From contig NZ_JAIOAB010000028.1 in assembly GCF_019890635.1 (NCBI RefSeq), positions 1 to 64,000 on the forward strand: DNA of 64,000 nt, written 5' to 3'. Source of the DNA: Streptomyces sennicomposti. Lineage in GTDB: Bacteria > Actinomycetota > Actinomycetes > Streptomycetales > Streptomycetaceae. The translations under genes and the position numbers were made by a program. The notes under the pieces are model-generated. The model did no database searches. It saw only the letters and a program-made list of their open reading frames with translations, and was not told the origin of the DNA. Below are positions 37,086 to 45,461 of this stretch, piece by piece; positions within the stretch are counted from its first letter, which is position 1; every line of letters starts with the position of its first letter.

Positions 37086-37121
37086 GCGAGGGGCCTGCCG
37101 CCGACCGGCGACAGACCCCTC
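37086..37121. terminator. Hairpin terminator after the D,D-carboxypeptidase gene
   Basis: Stem CGAGGGG (37086-37092) pairs with CCCCTCG (37115-37121), with a second inner GCCG/CGGC pairing. It lies 19 bases downstream of the leftward stop codon. Confidence 0.6.
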
Positions 37122-37139
37122 GTGGTGTGTCCTCGGGGC

Positions 37140-38042
37140 TCAGCCCAGGCGGGCGAAGCCGTAGTTGAGGAGCTTCGTGGCGTCGGTGGCGCGCTGGTTG
37201 ATGGAGGAGGAGGCCAGGACCGTGCCGATGACGGTCTTGGAGCCGCGGGTGGCGGCGAAGACCAGGCAGTACTTGGCCTCGGGACCGGAGCCGGTCTTCA
37301 CGCCGATGGCGCCCTTGTAGCTGCTCAGCAGCGTGTTCGTGTTGGTCCAGGTGGCCATCGTGCGGGTGCTGCCCGTCTTGGTGACGGTCTTGGCCGTGTA
37401 CGACTTGGTCTTCACGATGGCGCGGAAGTTGGCGTTCTTCATCGCGCTGCTGGCGATTTTCGTCAGGTCGCGCGGCGTCGAGTAGTTCTTGCCGTTGCCG
37501 ATGCCGTCGAACGAGTCGAAGTGCGTGTTCTTCAGCTTCAGGTCCTTCGCGGCGGTGTTCATCTTGCCGATGAAGGACTTCACGCGCGCGGACATCGTCG
37601 AGCCGGTGCCGTACTTGTCGGCCAGCGCGTACGCGGCGTCGCAGCCCGAGGGCAGCATCAGCCCGTACAGCAGCTGGCGCACGGTCACCTTGTCGCCCAC
37701 GATGAGGTGGGCCTGGGAGGCGTTGTTCTTGACGACGTAGTCGCTGTAGGCCTTCTGGATGGTGACCTTGGCGTCCAGGTTGAGGTTCTTCTGCGACAGC
37801 ACGACCTTCGCGGTCATGATCTTCGTCGTCGAGCCGGTGGACAGCTTGGTGTCCGCGGCCTTGGTGTAGAGCGACGAGCCGTTCGCGTTGTTCATCACGT
37901 AGCCGCCCTTGGCCACGATGGACGGCGCGGAGACGGCCTGCGCGGGCATGGCGGTGAGCGCCCCGGTGGCGAGGACCGCGCCGGTGGTCATGGCGACGGC
38001 GGCGGCTCTGCGGAGGCGGATGGCCTTGATGCCGGTTTTCAA
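37140..38042 (-). CDS. D-alanyl-D-alanine carboxypeptidase (PBP5-like)
   Basis: This 300-residue secreted serine carboxypeptidase of the S11 family trims the terminal D-Ala of peptidoglycan stem peptides. It has a signal peptide (~residues 1-36, ending AMPAQA) and all three penicillin-binding motifs: STTK at 71-74 (nucleophile Ser71), SGC at 132-134 in place of the usual SGN, and KTG in GVKTGSG. The SGC variant also occurs in some actinobacterial relatives. No C-terminal membrane helix is present. The start is a TTG at 38042; no in-frame ATG or GTG lies upstream before the signal peptide. Confidence 0.88.
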   Translation of the reverse strand: MKTGIKAIRLRRAAAVAMTTGAVLATGALTAMPAQAVSAPSIVAKGGYVMNNANGSSLYTKAADTKLSTGSTTKIMTAKVVLSQKNLNLDAKVTIQKAYSDYVVKNNASQAHLIVGDKVTVRQLLYGLMLPSGCDAAYALADKYGTGSTMSARVKSFIGKMNTAAKDLKLKNTHFDSFDGIGNGKNYSTPRDLTKIASSAMKNANFRAIVKTKSYTAKTVTKTGSTRTMATWTNTNTLLSSYKGAIGVKTGSGPEAKYCLVFAATRGSKTVIGTVLASSSINQRATDATKLLNYGFARLG

Positions 38043-38226
38043 GTGAGGTACCCCGAATACGTTGAATGCCCCTAGGGTGCGGCGGAGTTGACTACCCAGC
38101 GAAGTGGGGCCGCACGTGTCTGACTCGTAACTAGCACAGAAGGTTGTGCGGTTGCCCGGGGCGGGTGCCCCTCGGTCGGCCCGGTCCGCATGCTGGACGG
38201 GGCGAGTCTTGTGTACGTGTTGTATC

Positions 38227-38232
38227 TATGCT
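38227..38232 (+). promoter_or_regulatory. -10 box, leaderless gntR-like gene
   Basis: TATGCT lies 6 bases before the ATG at 38239, without a ribosome-binding site. The flanking TTGTGTACGTGTTGTATC is AT-rich for this genome and may hold an operator. Confidence 0.55.
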
Positions 38233-38238
38233 GTGGAC

Positions 38239-38889
38239 ATGACCTTGTCCGTGAAGCAGCCCCCCGCCGCCGACCGTGTGTACACCCACGTCAAGCAAGC
38301 CGTCCTGGACCGCCGCTACGAGGGCGGCACCCTGCTGACCGAGGGCGAGCTGGCCGAGGCCGTCGGGGTGTCGCGCACCCCGGTGCGCGAGGCGCTGCTC
38401 CGGCTGGAGGTCGAGGGGCTGCTCAAGCTGTACCCGAAGAAGGGAGCGCTCGTCCTGCCGGTCTCCGCGCAGGAGATCGCCGACGTCGTCGAGACCCGGC
38501 AGCTGGTCGAGGGCCACGCGGTGCGCAAGGCCGTGCCCGCCCCGGCCGGACTCCTGGCGCGGCTGGAGGAACTGCTCGAACAGCAGAAGCGGCAGGCCGC
38601 CGCCGGCGATCTGGCCGGCGCCGCCGTCACCGACCGCTGCTTCCACGCCGAGATCGTCCGCAGCGGCGGCAACGAGATCCTCTCGCGCCTCTACGACCAG
38701 CTGCGCGACCGGCAGCTGCGGATGGGCGTCGCCGTCATGCACTCCCATCCCGACCGGATCGCCAAGACCCTCGCCGAGCACGAGGCGATCCTCCGGGCGC
38801 TGCGCGACGGCGACGCCGAGGCCGCCGCCGGCATCGTGCACGGACACGTCAGCTGGTTCTCGAACCTGGCCCGGGGTGAGGTCCGATGA
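38239..38889 (+). CDS. GntR family regulator (FadR/FCD type)
   Basis: This 216-residue regulator has an N-terminal winged HTH (LLTEGELAEAVGVSRTPVRE, LLRLEVEGLLKLYPKKGA) and a C-terminal FCD ligand-binding domain with the helical His/Asp metal-binding pattern (DRCFHAEIV, LAEHEAILRALRDGD). FCD regulators usually bind carboxylate ligands. The ATGA overlap with the MFS gene suggests it controls that transporter and is itself sensitive to the transported compound. Its own gene appears leaderless. Confidence 0.9.
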   Translation: MTLSVKQPPAADRVYTHVKQAVLDRRYEGGTLLTEGELAEAVGVSRTPVREALLRLEVEGLLKLYPKKGALVLPVSAQEIADVVETRQLVEGHAVRKAVPAPAGLLARLEELLEQQKRQAAAGDLAGAAVTDRCFHAEIVRSGGNEILSRLYDQLRDRQLRMGVAVMHSHPDRIAKTLAEHEAILRALRDGDAEAAAGIVHGHVSWFSNLARGEVR

Positions 38890-40205
38890 GTTCCTCCACC
38901 AGCCGTCCCACCGCCGCCCCGGCGCTGCCCGGCGACCCGCCGGGCGGGCGGCGCGCGGTCGCCGTGTGGGGCATCGGCGTCGCCGTCTACTTCGTCGCCG
39001 TCATCTTCCGCACCTCGCTGGGCGTCGCCGGCCTCGACGCCGCCGACCGTTTCCACGTCAACGCCTCCGCGCTCTCCACCTTCTCGATCCTGCAGCTGCT
39101 CGTGTACGCGGGCATGCAGATACCCGTCGGCCTGCTGGTCGACCGGCTCGGCACCAAGAAGGTGCTGGGCATCGGCGTCGTCCTGTTCACGGCCGGTCAG
39201 CTCGGCTTCGCCTTCTCGCCGTCGTACGGCACGGCGCTCGCCTCGCGCGCGCTGCTGGGGTGCGGCGACGCCATGACGTTCATCAGCGTGCTGCGGCTGG
39301 GCACCCGGTGGTTCCCCGCACGGCGCGGGCCGCTGGTCGCGCAGCTCGCCGGGCTCGTCGGCATGGCGGGCAACCTGGTCTCCACGCTCGTGCTGGCCCG
39401 GCTGCTGCACGGCGTCGGCTGGACCTGGGCGTTCGGCGGCAGCGCGGTGGCCGGGGCGGTGGTGTTCGTGCTGCTGGTGCTGTTCCTGAAGGACCACCCC
39501 GAGGGCTTCGCGCCGGAGCCGCAGACGCACCAGGGCTCCGCGTACGTGCGGCGGCAGATTGCCGAGGCGTGGCGGGAGCCGGGGACGCGGCTGGGGATGT
39601 GGGTGCACTTCACCACGCAGTTCCCGGCGATGGTGTTCCTGCTGCTGTGGGGGCTGCCGTTCCTGGTGGAGGCGCAGGGGCTGTCGCGGGCGACCGCGGG
39701 CGATCTGCTGACCCTGGTCGTGCTGTCGAACATGGCCGTCGGACTCGTCTACGGGCAGGTCGTCGCCCGGCATCACGCGGCGCGGTTGCCGCTGGCGCTG
39801 GGGACGGTGGCGGCGACGGCCCTGATGTGGGCGGCGACGCTGGCGTACCCCGGGGGGCGGGCGCCGATGTGGCTGCTGGTGGTGCTGTGCGTGGTGCTGG
39901 GTGCCTGCGGGCCGGCGTCGATGATCGGGTTCGACTTCGCCCGGCCGGCGAATCCGGCGGAGCGTCAGGGGACCGCGTCCGGGATCACCAACATGGGCGG
40001 TTTCATCGCCTCGATGACGACGCTGTTCGTGATCGGGGTGCTGCTGGACGCCACGGAGGACGACTACCGGGTCGCGTTCTCCTCGGTGTTCGTGCTGCAG
40101 GCGGTGGGGGTCTCGCAGATTCTGCGGTTGCGGAAGCGGGCGGCCCGGCGGGAGCGGGAGCGGTTGGTGGCCAGTCGGGTGGAGACGGTGCACGTCCCTG
40201 CGTGA
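38886..40205 (+). CDS. MFS transporter
   Basis: This 439-residue major facilitator has about twelve hydrophobic helices. The loop 2-3 motif is GLLVDRLGTKKVLGIG, the MFS-A signature. Another conserved stretch is ARPANPAERQGTASGITNMG, frequent in organic-acid or nitrate-like transporters of this genus. It overlaps the GntR gene by 4 bases and is surely cotranscribed with it. The substrate is not deducible; a small carboxylate is suggested by the FCD regulator. Confidence 0.88.
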   Translation: MSSSTSRPTAAPALPGDPPGGRRAVAVWGIGVAVYFVAVIFRTSLGVAGLDAADRFHVNASALSTFSILQLLVYAGMQIPVGLLVDRLGTKKVLGIGVVLFTAGQLGFAFSPSYGTALASRALLGCGDAMTFISVLRLGTRWFPARRGPLVAQLAGLVGMAGNLVSTLVLARLLHGVGWTWAFGGSAVAGAVVFVLLVLFLKDHPEGFAPEPQTHQGSAYVRRQIAEAWREPGTRLGMWVHFTTQFPAMVFLLLWGLPFLVEAQGLSRATAGDLLTLVVLSNMAVGLVYGQVVARHHAARLPLALGTVAATALMWAATLAYPGGRAPMWLLVVLCVVLGACGPASMIGFDFARPANPAERQGTASGITNMGGFIASMTTLFVIGVLLDATEDDYRVAFSSVFVLQAVGVSQILRLRKRAARRERERLVASRVETVHVPA

Positions 40206-40276
40206 CGCTGCGCTGTGCATGGCGGTGAGTTGACGTGCCGTCGCTTGAGGGTGCGGGGAGTTGCGGCTGGGGGTGG

Positions 40277-40350
40277 GTGCGCCGGCCCCGCGTGAGGGGG
40301 TGCCCCTGCGCCCACCCGTGCCGCCCCTGCGGCACGACTGCCCGCAGCTA
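40277..40350. repeat. Dispersed intergenic element with hairpin
   Basis: This element contains CCCACCCGTGCCGCCCCTGC and CGACTGCCCGCAGCTAC; GTGCCGC-CCCT-GCGGCAC (40318-40335) is a perfect 7-bp hairpin. I recall near-identical sequences scattered between genes of many Streptomyces genomes. Further copies of CGCGGCTACGGC follow up to 40425. The 40206-40468 gap has no gene. Confidence 0.45.
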
Positions 40351-40468
40351 CGGGGGAGAGACGGGGACGGCCCGCGGCTACGGCACCGGTGACGGCGCGA
40401 CTGGCCGCGGCTACGGCGGCTTGGGGCGGCCGCCCGACCCGCGGGGAGGCGGCCGCCCGGCGGTGGTC

Positions 40469-41293
40469 TTACTGCGTCACCGTGAAGTTGCGGAGGATGG
40501 CCGAGGCCAGGTCCTGGTCGCCCTCCGTCTTGACCCGGTCCGCGACCGCTTCCGGAGTGGTGCGGCCGCAGGCGAGGCGGACGTAGGTCTCCCAGTCGAG
40601 GGTGAGGGACGCGGCCGGGCCGAGGGCCGGCGCCGTCTCCAGGGTGCCGCGGCCCTGGATGTCGACGCGGATCGTGCGCAGGAACTCCACCGGGCCGTGC
40701 ACGTCGAAGACGATCGCCGAGCTGCGCGGCGCGTCCGCCTTCTCCGCGACCACGCGCGGCAGGGCGTCCAGCAGATAGTCCCGGGCGACGTGCGCGCCGG
40801 GCGAGTCCAGGTCGCCGGGGCGGCCGAGGGCGGCGCGCAGGTCCTGTTCGTGCACCCAGATGTCGAACGCGCGGTAGCGCATGGACTCCTCGAGGGTGAT
40901 CTCCGCGCCGAGCGGGCCGCGCACCTTGGTCCCGGGCTCCCGGGACTCGTTGCGCAGCTGGCGGTTGCGGCGGATGATCGTGTGCTCCAGCTCGGACGTC
41001 ATCTCCGGCGCCGTGTGGTGGCGGCGGACGTCGACCTGCATCTCCATGTACCGCTGGTGCTCGTTGGTGACGTGGAACAGGTCGCGCGGCAGCGAGTGGA
41101 TGGGCCGCGGGTCGCCCAGCGCCTCGCAGTCCATGCCGATCACATGCGAGACGACATCCCGCACCGACCAGCCGGGGCACGGCGTCCGCCGGTTCCATTC
41201 GCCCTCCACGAGCGGCTGCACCAGCTCGGATATCGCCTCGACGGAGTGGGTCCAGGCATCGGCGTAGGGCTGGAGGGTGGGATGCAGACTCAC
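40469..41293 (-). CDS. Maleylpyruvate isomerase-family (DinB-like) protein
   Basis: This 274-residue protein of the mycothiol-dependent maleylpyruvate isomerase superfamily (TIGR03083 type) has an N-terminal DinB-like helical bundle: TPCPGWSVRDVVSHVIGMDC carries the first metal-binding His, and FDIWVHEQDLRAAL the second His region. A C-terminal SCP2-like region binds hydrophobic ligands in relatives. Such proteins use mycothiol, the actinobacterial thiol. No substrate can be given. The GTG at 41293 has GAGGGG upstream. Confidence 0.8.
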   Translation of the reverse strand: MSLHPTLQPYADAWTHSVEAISELVQPLVEGEWNRRTPCPGWSVRDVVSHVIGMDCEALGDPRPIHSLPRDLFHVTNEHQRYMEMQVDVRRHHTAPEMTSELEHTIIRRNRQLRNESREPGTKVRGPLGAEITLEESMRYRAFDIWVHEQDLRAALGRPGDLDSPGAHVARDYLLDALPRVVAEKADAPRSSAIVFDVHGPVEFLRTIRVDIQGRGTLETAPALGPAASLTLDWETYVRLACGRTTPEAVADRVKTEGDQDLASAILRNFTVTQ

Positions 41294-41384
41294 GGAACGG
41301 GACCCCTCGGCGGTCGGTACACGGGCAGGTGGTGGCGGCATTGCCAGTGGGCGGTGGGCTGCTGTCGGCGGGTGTCTGGTGATT

Positions 41385-41424
41385 CTCCCGCGCTCTCGCT
41401 CCGCTTCGAGCGGGGAGGACCCCC
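41385..41424. repeat. Hairpin repeat element (copy 2)
   Basis: This element starts CTCCCGCGCTC and ends GAGCGGGGAGGACCCCCA, with a strong stem between GCGCTC-like and GAGC-like arms. It is of the same type as 32015-32050, and also lies in a promoter region, between divergent genes. Confidence 0.5.
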
Positions 41425-41481
41425 AAGTTACGCTGCTGTGAAGCACCCCGGCAGTGCTTTCGTGTGACGATCGTAGGCCGG

Positions 41482-41490
41482 TGTGGACAA
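41482..41490. other. DnaA-box-like 9-mer
   Basis: TGTGGACAA is the complement of the Streptomyces DnaA-box consensus TTGTCCACA, and with the next four bases (CTCG) is identical to the site at 7707. It lies 25 bases before the start of the amidase gene. Confidence 0.4.
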
Positions 41491-41514
41491 CTCGATTGCC
41501 AGGACGGTGGTAGT

Positions 41515-42309
41515 GTGCGCGCCTCGCTGATCCAGATCGCCGTGGACGAGGGCGAATCGGTCGCATCGCGACGGCAGCGGGCCGCCGCGCTCGTCCGTGA
41601 GCAGGCCGGCGCCGATCTCGTCGTGCTGCCGGAGCTGTGGACCACCGGGGCCTTCGCCTTCGAGGAGTTCGAGGCCGCGGCCGAGGTGTTGGACGGCCCG
41701 ACGCACGAGGTGATGGCGAAGGCGGCGAGCGACGCGGGCGTATGGCTGCACGCGGGCTCGATCCCCGAGCGCGCGCCCGAAGGTGCCGTCTACAACACCT
41801 CCCTCGTCTTCTCCCCCTCCGGCGACCTGGTCGCCTCCTACCGCAAGATCCACCGCTTCGGCTTCGACAAGGGCGAGGCCGTGCTGATGGGCGCGGGACG
41901 CGAACCGGTGACGGTCCCGCTGCCGGACACCACGCTGGGTCTGGCGACCTGTTACGACCTCCGTTTCCCCGAACTGTTCCGCTCCCTGGTCGACGGCGGC
42001 GCCGAGATCCTGGTGATCCCGGCGGGCTGGCCCGAGCGGCGGCGCGCGCACTGGACGCTGCTGGCCCGGGCGCGGGCGGTGGAGGACCAGGCGTTCGTGC
42101 TCGCCTGTGGAACGGCCGGCGCCCACGCCGGGGTTCCCCAGGCGGGTCACTCGATCGTGGTCGATCCGTGGGGCGAGGTGCTGGCGGAGGCCGGGCACGA
42201 CGAGGAGGTCCTCACCGTCGAGTTCGACCCGGGCCGGGTCGCCACGACGCGCGAGCAGTTCCCGGCCCTCAAGGACCGCGTGCTCGGCCTGGAGGCGCCG
42301 CGCCACTGA
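41515..42309 (+). CDS. Carbon-nitrogen hydrolase (nitrilase superfamily)
   Basis: This 264-residue amidase of the nitrilase superfamily, Nit1/Nit2 or omega-amidase-like, has its catalytic triad visible as Glu in VVLPELW, Lys in ASYRKIHRF and Cys in ATCYDLRFPELF. Relatives hydrolyse alpha-ketoglutaramate or deaminated glutathione. Cytosolic. The GTG at 41515 has a weak AGGA upstream; the in-frame GTG at 41464 would add a poorly conserved leader. Its 3' end converges on the LURP-one gene. Confidence 0.87.
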   Translation: MRASLIQIAVDEGESVASRRQRAAALVREQAGADLVVLPELWTTGAFAFEEFEAAAEVLDGPTHEVMAKAASDAGVWLHAGSIPERAPEGAVYNTSLVFSPSGDLVASYRKIHRFGFDKGEAVLMGAGREPVTVPLPDTTLGLATCYDLRFPELFRSLVDGGAEILVIPAGWPERRRAHWTLLARARAVEDQAFVLACGTAGAHAGVPQAGHSIVVDPWGEVLAEAGHDEEVLTVEFDPGRVATTREQFPALKDRVLGLEAPRH

Positions 42310-42393
42310 CCGCCGGTCGCGCCGACGACCGTCGGTGGCCGTGAGCGGAACCGCCGCCCCGCGCGCGGGCGCTGCCGTCGCCCCGCGCGGGCG

Positions 42394-42888
42394 CTACCGC
42401 TCGTCCCGTTCCTTCTCCGCCAGGTGGATCACGCAGACGGCCACCGCGATCAGCAGCGCCGGGTCGGCGTCGTCCCGTACGACGTCGATGCCGTAGGTGT
42501 CCACGACGCTCAGCCAACGCCGGGAGATCACCGCGAGCAGTTCGCCGTCGTACTCGACGGCGAACTCCCGGTCCAGGATCTTGCCGCTGACGTCCAGCTC
42601 GGTGCCGTCCACCAGGGTCACCCGGTAGTGGTTGCGCAGCAGCGACAGCCGTTTGCGCCGGATCTTCGCCAGGGCCTCGCCGCCCCGCTCGATCACCATC
42701 GTGTCCCGCAGGGAGAGCATCTTCTGGTGGATGTCGATCAGCACCCGGCCCTGGGCGTCCTTCAGCTCGAAGGTGTCCCGCAGGCGCATCGCCTTGCCGT
42801 CGACGAGGAACAGCTTGGCGCCGTGCTCGTCCTCGATCCAGTAGTCGTCACCGATGCCGAGGATCCGGTCGCGTACGAGGAGTCTCAT
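42394..42888 (-). CDS. LURP-one-related family protein
   Basis: This 164-residue protein has the LURP-one/Tubby-like beta-barrel pattern: repeated short strands with LVRDRILGIGDDYWIEDEHG, FELKDAQGRVLIDIHQKML and RVTLVDGTELDVSGKILDRE. A C-terminal hydrophobic helix (LLIAVAVCVIHLAEK) resembles the buried helix of this fold (phospholipid scramblase-like). The bacterial role is unknown. The ATG at 42888 has GTGAGG upstream. It diverges from the NHL-thioredoxin gene with a short tandem repeat between. Confidence 0.85.
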   Translation of the reverse strand: MRLLVRDRILGIGDDYWIEDEHGAKLFLVDGKAMRLRDTFELKDAQGRVLIDIHQKMLSLRDTMVIERGGEALAKIRRKRLSLLRNHYRVTLVDGTELDVSGKILDREFAVEYDGELLAVISRRWLSVVDTYGIDVVRDDADPALLIAVAVCVIHLAEKERDER

Positions 42889-42994
42889 GCCCTCACCGCT
42901 TCCCCGGCGGGCGCCCGCCGACGCGGGCTGTGGGCCGACGGACTGAGCGGACCGGTCCCGGGAACCCCGCGCGGAAGACGCACGCGGACGGTAC

Positions 42995-43045
42995 GGAACC
43001 GCTCACCACCGCCCCTGGAACCGCTCACGACCGCCCCCGGAACCC
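42995..43045. repeat. 22-bp tandem repeat
   Basis: Two near-identical 22-base units, GGAACCGCTCAC followed by (C/G)ACCGCCCC(T/C), at 42995-43016 and 43017-43038, and a partial third, lie just before the NHL-thioredoxin gene. Confidence 0.65.
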
Positions 43046-43086
43046 CTCACCGGGCGGCCCCCGCGCCGGTTGTCGGCGGCGGGTGG

Positions 43087-43092
43087 CACCCT
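43087..43092 (+). promoter_or_regulatory. Possible -10 box, NHL-thioredoxin gene
   Basis: CACCCT lies 6 bases before the ATG at 43099. It is a weak box, given only because the spacing matches the leaderless genes and no ribosome-binding site is seen. Confidence 0.3.
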
Positions 43093-43098
43093 TGGTCC

Positions 43099-44928
43099 AT
43101 GAGCGAATCGTCCCCGGCCCCGACCACCCGCCGTGCCCGTGTCCGCGCCCCCGAGCTGACCGGCAAGGGCGGCTGGCTGAACACGGGCGGAAACCAGTAC
43201 ACCCTCGCCGACCTGCGCGGGCGCATCGTCATCCTGGATTTCTGGACGTTCTGCTGCATCAATTGTCTGCACGTCCTGGACGAGCTGAGGGAGCTGGAGG
43301 CCAAGCACCGCGACACCGTGGTGATCATCGGCGTGCACTCGCCGAAGTTCGTCCACGAGGCGGAGCACCAGGCGGTCGTGGACGCCGTGGAGCGGTACGG
43401 CGTGGAGCACCCGGTGCTGGACGACCCCGAGCTGGCCACCTGGAAGCAGTACGCGGTGCGGGCCTGGCCCACGCTCGTCGTGATCGACCCCGAGGGGTAC
43501 GTCGTCGCGCAGCACGCGGGCGAGGGCCACGCGCACGCCCTCGCCAAGCTGGTGGAGGAGCTGGAGGCGGAGCACGCCGCCAAGGGCACCCTGCGCCGCG
43601 GCGACGGGCCGTACGTGGCGCCGGAGCCGGAGCCCACCACGCTGCGCTTCCCGGGCAAGGCGCTCCTGCTGCCGTCCGGGAACTTCCTGGTCAGCGACAC
43701 CACCCGGCACCAGCTGGTGGAGCTGGCGGCGGACGGCGAGAGCGTCGTGCGCCGGATCGGCTCCGGCGCGCGCGGCTTCGCCGACGGCGCCGCCGAGGAC
43801 GCCGCCTTCAACGAGCCGCAGGGCCTCGCCCTGCTCGACGACGGCGCCGTCGTGGTCGCCGACACGGTCAACCACGCGCTGCGCCGCTTCGACCCGGCGA
43901 CGGGGCGGATCACGACCCTGGCCGGCACCGGCCGCCAGTGGATGCAGGGCGAGGCCACCGAGGGTCCCGCGCGCGAGGTGAACCTCTCCTCGCCCTGGGA
44001 CGTCGCCTGGTGGCAGGGCAGGGTGTGGATCGCCATGGCGGGCGTGCACCAGCTGTGGGCGTACGACCCGGCCGACGGAACCGTGTCCGTCACCGCCGGC
44101 ACGACGAACGAGGGCCTGGTCGACGGCCCCGGCGCCGAGGCCTGGTTCGCCCAGCCCTCCGGCCTTGCGGCCACGCCCGAGCGGCTGTGGCTCGCCGACT
44201 CGGAGACCTCCGCCCTGCGCTGGGTGGACCCGGACGGGCAGGTCCACACGGCCGTCGGTACCGGCCTGTTCGACTTCGGCCACCGGGACGGCGCCGCCGG
44301 ACAGGCGCTGCTCCAGCACCCCTTGGGCGTCACCGCCCTGCCGGACGGCTCGGTCGCCGTCAGCGACACCTACAACCACGCCCTGCGCCGCTACGACCCG
44401 GCGACCGGCGAGGTCACCACGCTCGCCACCGATCTGCGCGAACCGAGCGACGCGGTGCTGGCGGGCGAGGACATCGTGGTCGTGGAGTCGGCCCGGCACC
44501 GGCTGACCCGCCTGCGGCTGCCCGAGGAGGCGGTGCGCGTCGAGGCCGTCGCGCACCGCACCCAGCGTGCCGCCACCGAGGTGGCCCCCGGCGCGCTGCG
44601 GCTGGACGTGATCTTCCAGGCCCCGGCCGGCCAGAAGCTGGACACGCGCTACGGCCCCTCGACCCGCCTCCTGGTCTCCGCCACCCCGCCCGAGCTGCTG
44701 CTGGACGGCGCGGGCGCGGGCACCGGTCTCGCCCGTGACCTGGAGCTGAACCCGGCCGTGTCCGAGGGCGTGCTGCACGTCTCCGCGATGGCCGCCTCGT
44801 GCGACGACGACCCGGCGAACGAGTACCCGGCCTGCCATGTCCACCAGCAGGACTGGGGCGTCCCGGTCCGGCTGGCCGACACCGGCACGGACCGGCTCCC
44901 GCTGGTCCTGGCCGGGCTCGACGCCTGA
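43099..44928 (+). CDS. Thioredoxin-like / NHL-repeat protein (NHLRC2-like)
   Basis: This 609-residue protein has an N-terminal thioredoxin-fold domain (residues ~15-170) with the redox motif CCINC in FWTFCCINCLHVLDEL. A six-bladed NHL beta-propeller follows (blades visible as repeated NEPQGLALLDDGAVVVADTV and HPLGVTALPDGSVAVSDTYN), then a C-terminal ~90-residue beta domain. This order is that of human NHLRC2 and its bacterial relatives. There is no signal peptide, so it is probably cytosolic. Partners and substrate are unknown. Confidence 0.9.
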   Translation: MSESSPAPTTRRARVRAPELTGKGGWLNTGGNQYTLADLRGRIVILDFWTFCCINCLHVLDELRELEAKHRDTVVIIGVHSPKFVHEAEHQAVVDAVERYGVEHPVLDDPELATWKQYAVRAWPTLVVIDPEGYVVAQHAGEGHAHALAKLVEELEAEHAAKGTLRRGDGPYVAPEPEPTTLRFPGKALLLPSGNFLVSDTTRHQLVELAADGESVVRRIGSGARGFADGAAEDAAFNEPQGLALLDDGAVVVADTVNHALRRFDPATGRITTLAGTGRQWMQGEATEGPAREVNLSSPWDVAWWQGRVWIAMAGVHQLWAYDPADGTVSVTAGTTNEGLVDGPGAEAWFAQPSGLAATPERLWLADSETSALRWVDPDGQVHTAVGTGLFDFGHRDGAAGQALLQHPLGVTALPDGSVAVSDTYNHALRRYDPATGEVTTLATDLREPSDAVLAGEDIVVVESARHRLTRLRLPEEAVRVEAVAHRTQRAATEVAPGALRLDVIFQAPAGQKLDTRYGPSTRLLVSATPPELLLDGAGAGTGLARDLELNPAVSEGVLHVSAMAASCDDDPANEYPACHVHQQDWGVPVRLADTGTDRLPLVLAGLDA

Positions 44929-44981
44929 CCGGGGGCCGTCTGACCGGAGTCGCGGGGCCGCCGCCCGAGGGCGCGGTCGTA

Positions 44982-45020
44982 CCGTCGTACGGCCGCCCTC
45001 TCCCGGCGGCCGTACGACGG
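44982..45020. terminator. Bidirectional hairpin terminator
   Basis: A perfect 16-bp stem (CCGTCGTACGGCCGCC at 44982-44997 with its complement at 45005-45020) and a 7-base loop lie between two convergent genes. Confidence 0.8.
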
Positions 45021-45054
45021 GCCGTACGGACGGTGCTGTGATCCGGGGCGTCGG

Positions 45055-45306
45055 TCAGACGCCGTAGCCGTCGCTGTAGCCGTCGCGCGCGTGGTGGTGG
45101 CGCTCCTCCTCGACGACCGTCGTCGTGGGCGGCACCATCACGCGGCGGCGCCGGGCGATGCTGCTGAACGTGGTCACGCCGATCACGCCGACGATCATGA
45201 GGATCACGCCGACCATGTGCACGTTGACGCTCTGCACGTGCCAGTCGGTCGCGAACGTGAGGATGGCTCCCACGGCGATGAGGATGATGCACCCGCCGAG
45301 GCCCAT
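45055..45306 (-). CDS. Small membrane protein (DUF6458-like)
   Basis: This 83-residue protein has two hydrophobic helices (GLGGCIILIAVGAILTFA and VGVILMIVGVIGVTTF) separated by a short DWHVQSVNVH loop. A basic RRRR stop-transfer follows, then an acidic/His-rich cytoplasmic tail with HHHARDGYSDGYGV at the end. It matches the DUF6458 small-protein family common in actinobacteria. AGGAGG precedes the ATG. Function unknown. It may be read from the same strand as the M18 aminopeptidase, but 155 bases lie between them. Confidence 0.75.
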   Translation of the reverse strand: MGLGGCIILIAVGAILTFATDWHVQSVNVHMVGVILMIVGVIGVTTFSSIARRRRVMVPPTTTVVEEERHHHARDGYSDGYGV

Positions 45307-45461
45307 GAGTGTCGCCTCCTAGTCCGGTGTCAGGTCCGGTGGTTCCGGCCTGTCCGGTCCCTTCCGGTCAACTCCGGGTACCCGCAAGCCCGGTGGACAT
45401 GCGGCGGCGACCCCTCAGGGGCCTCTCACGGGCTTCCCGGGCCTCGCGGGCCCGTGCGGCG

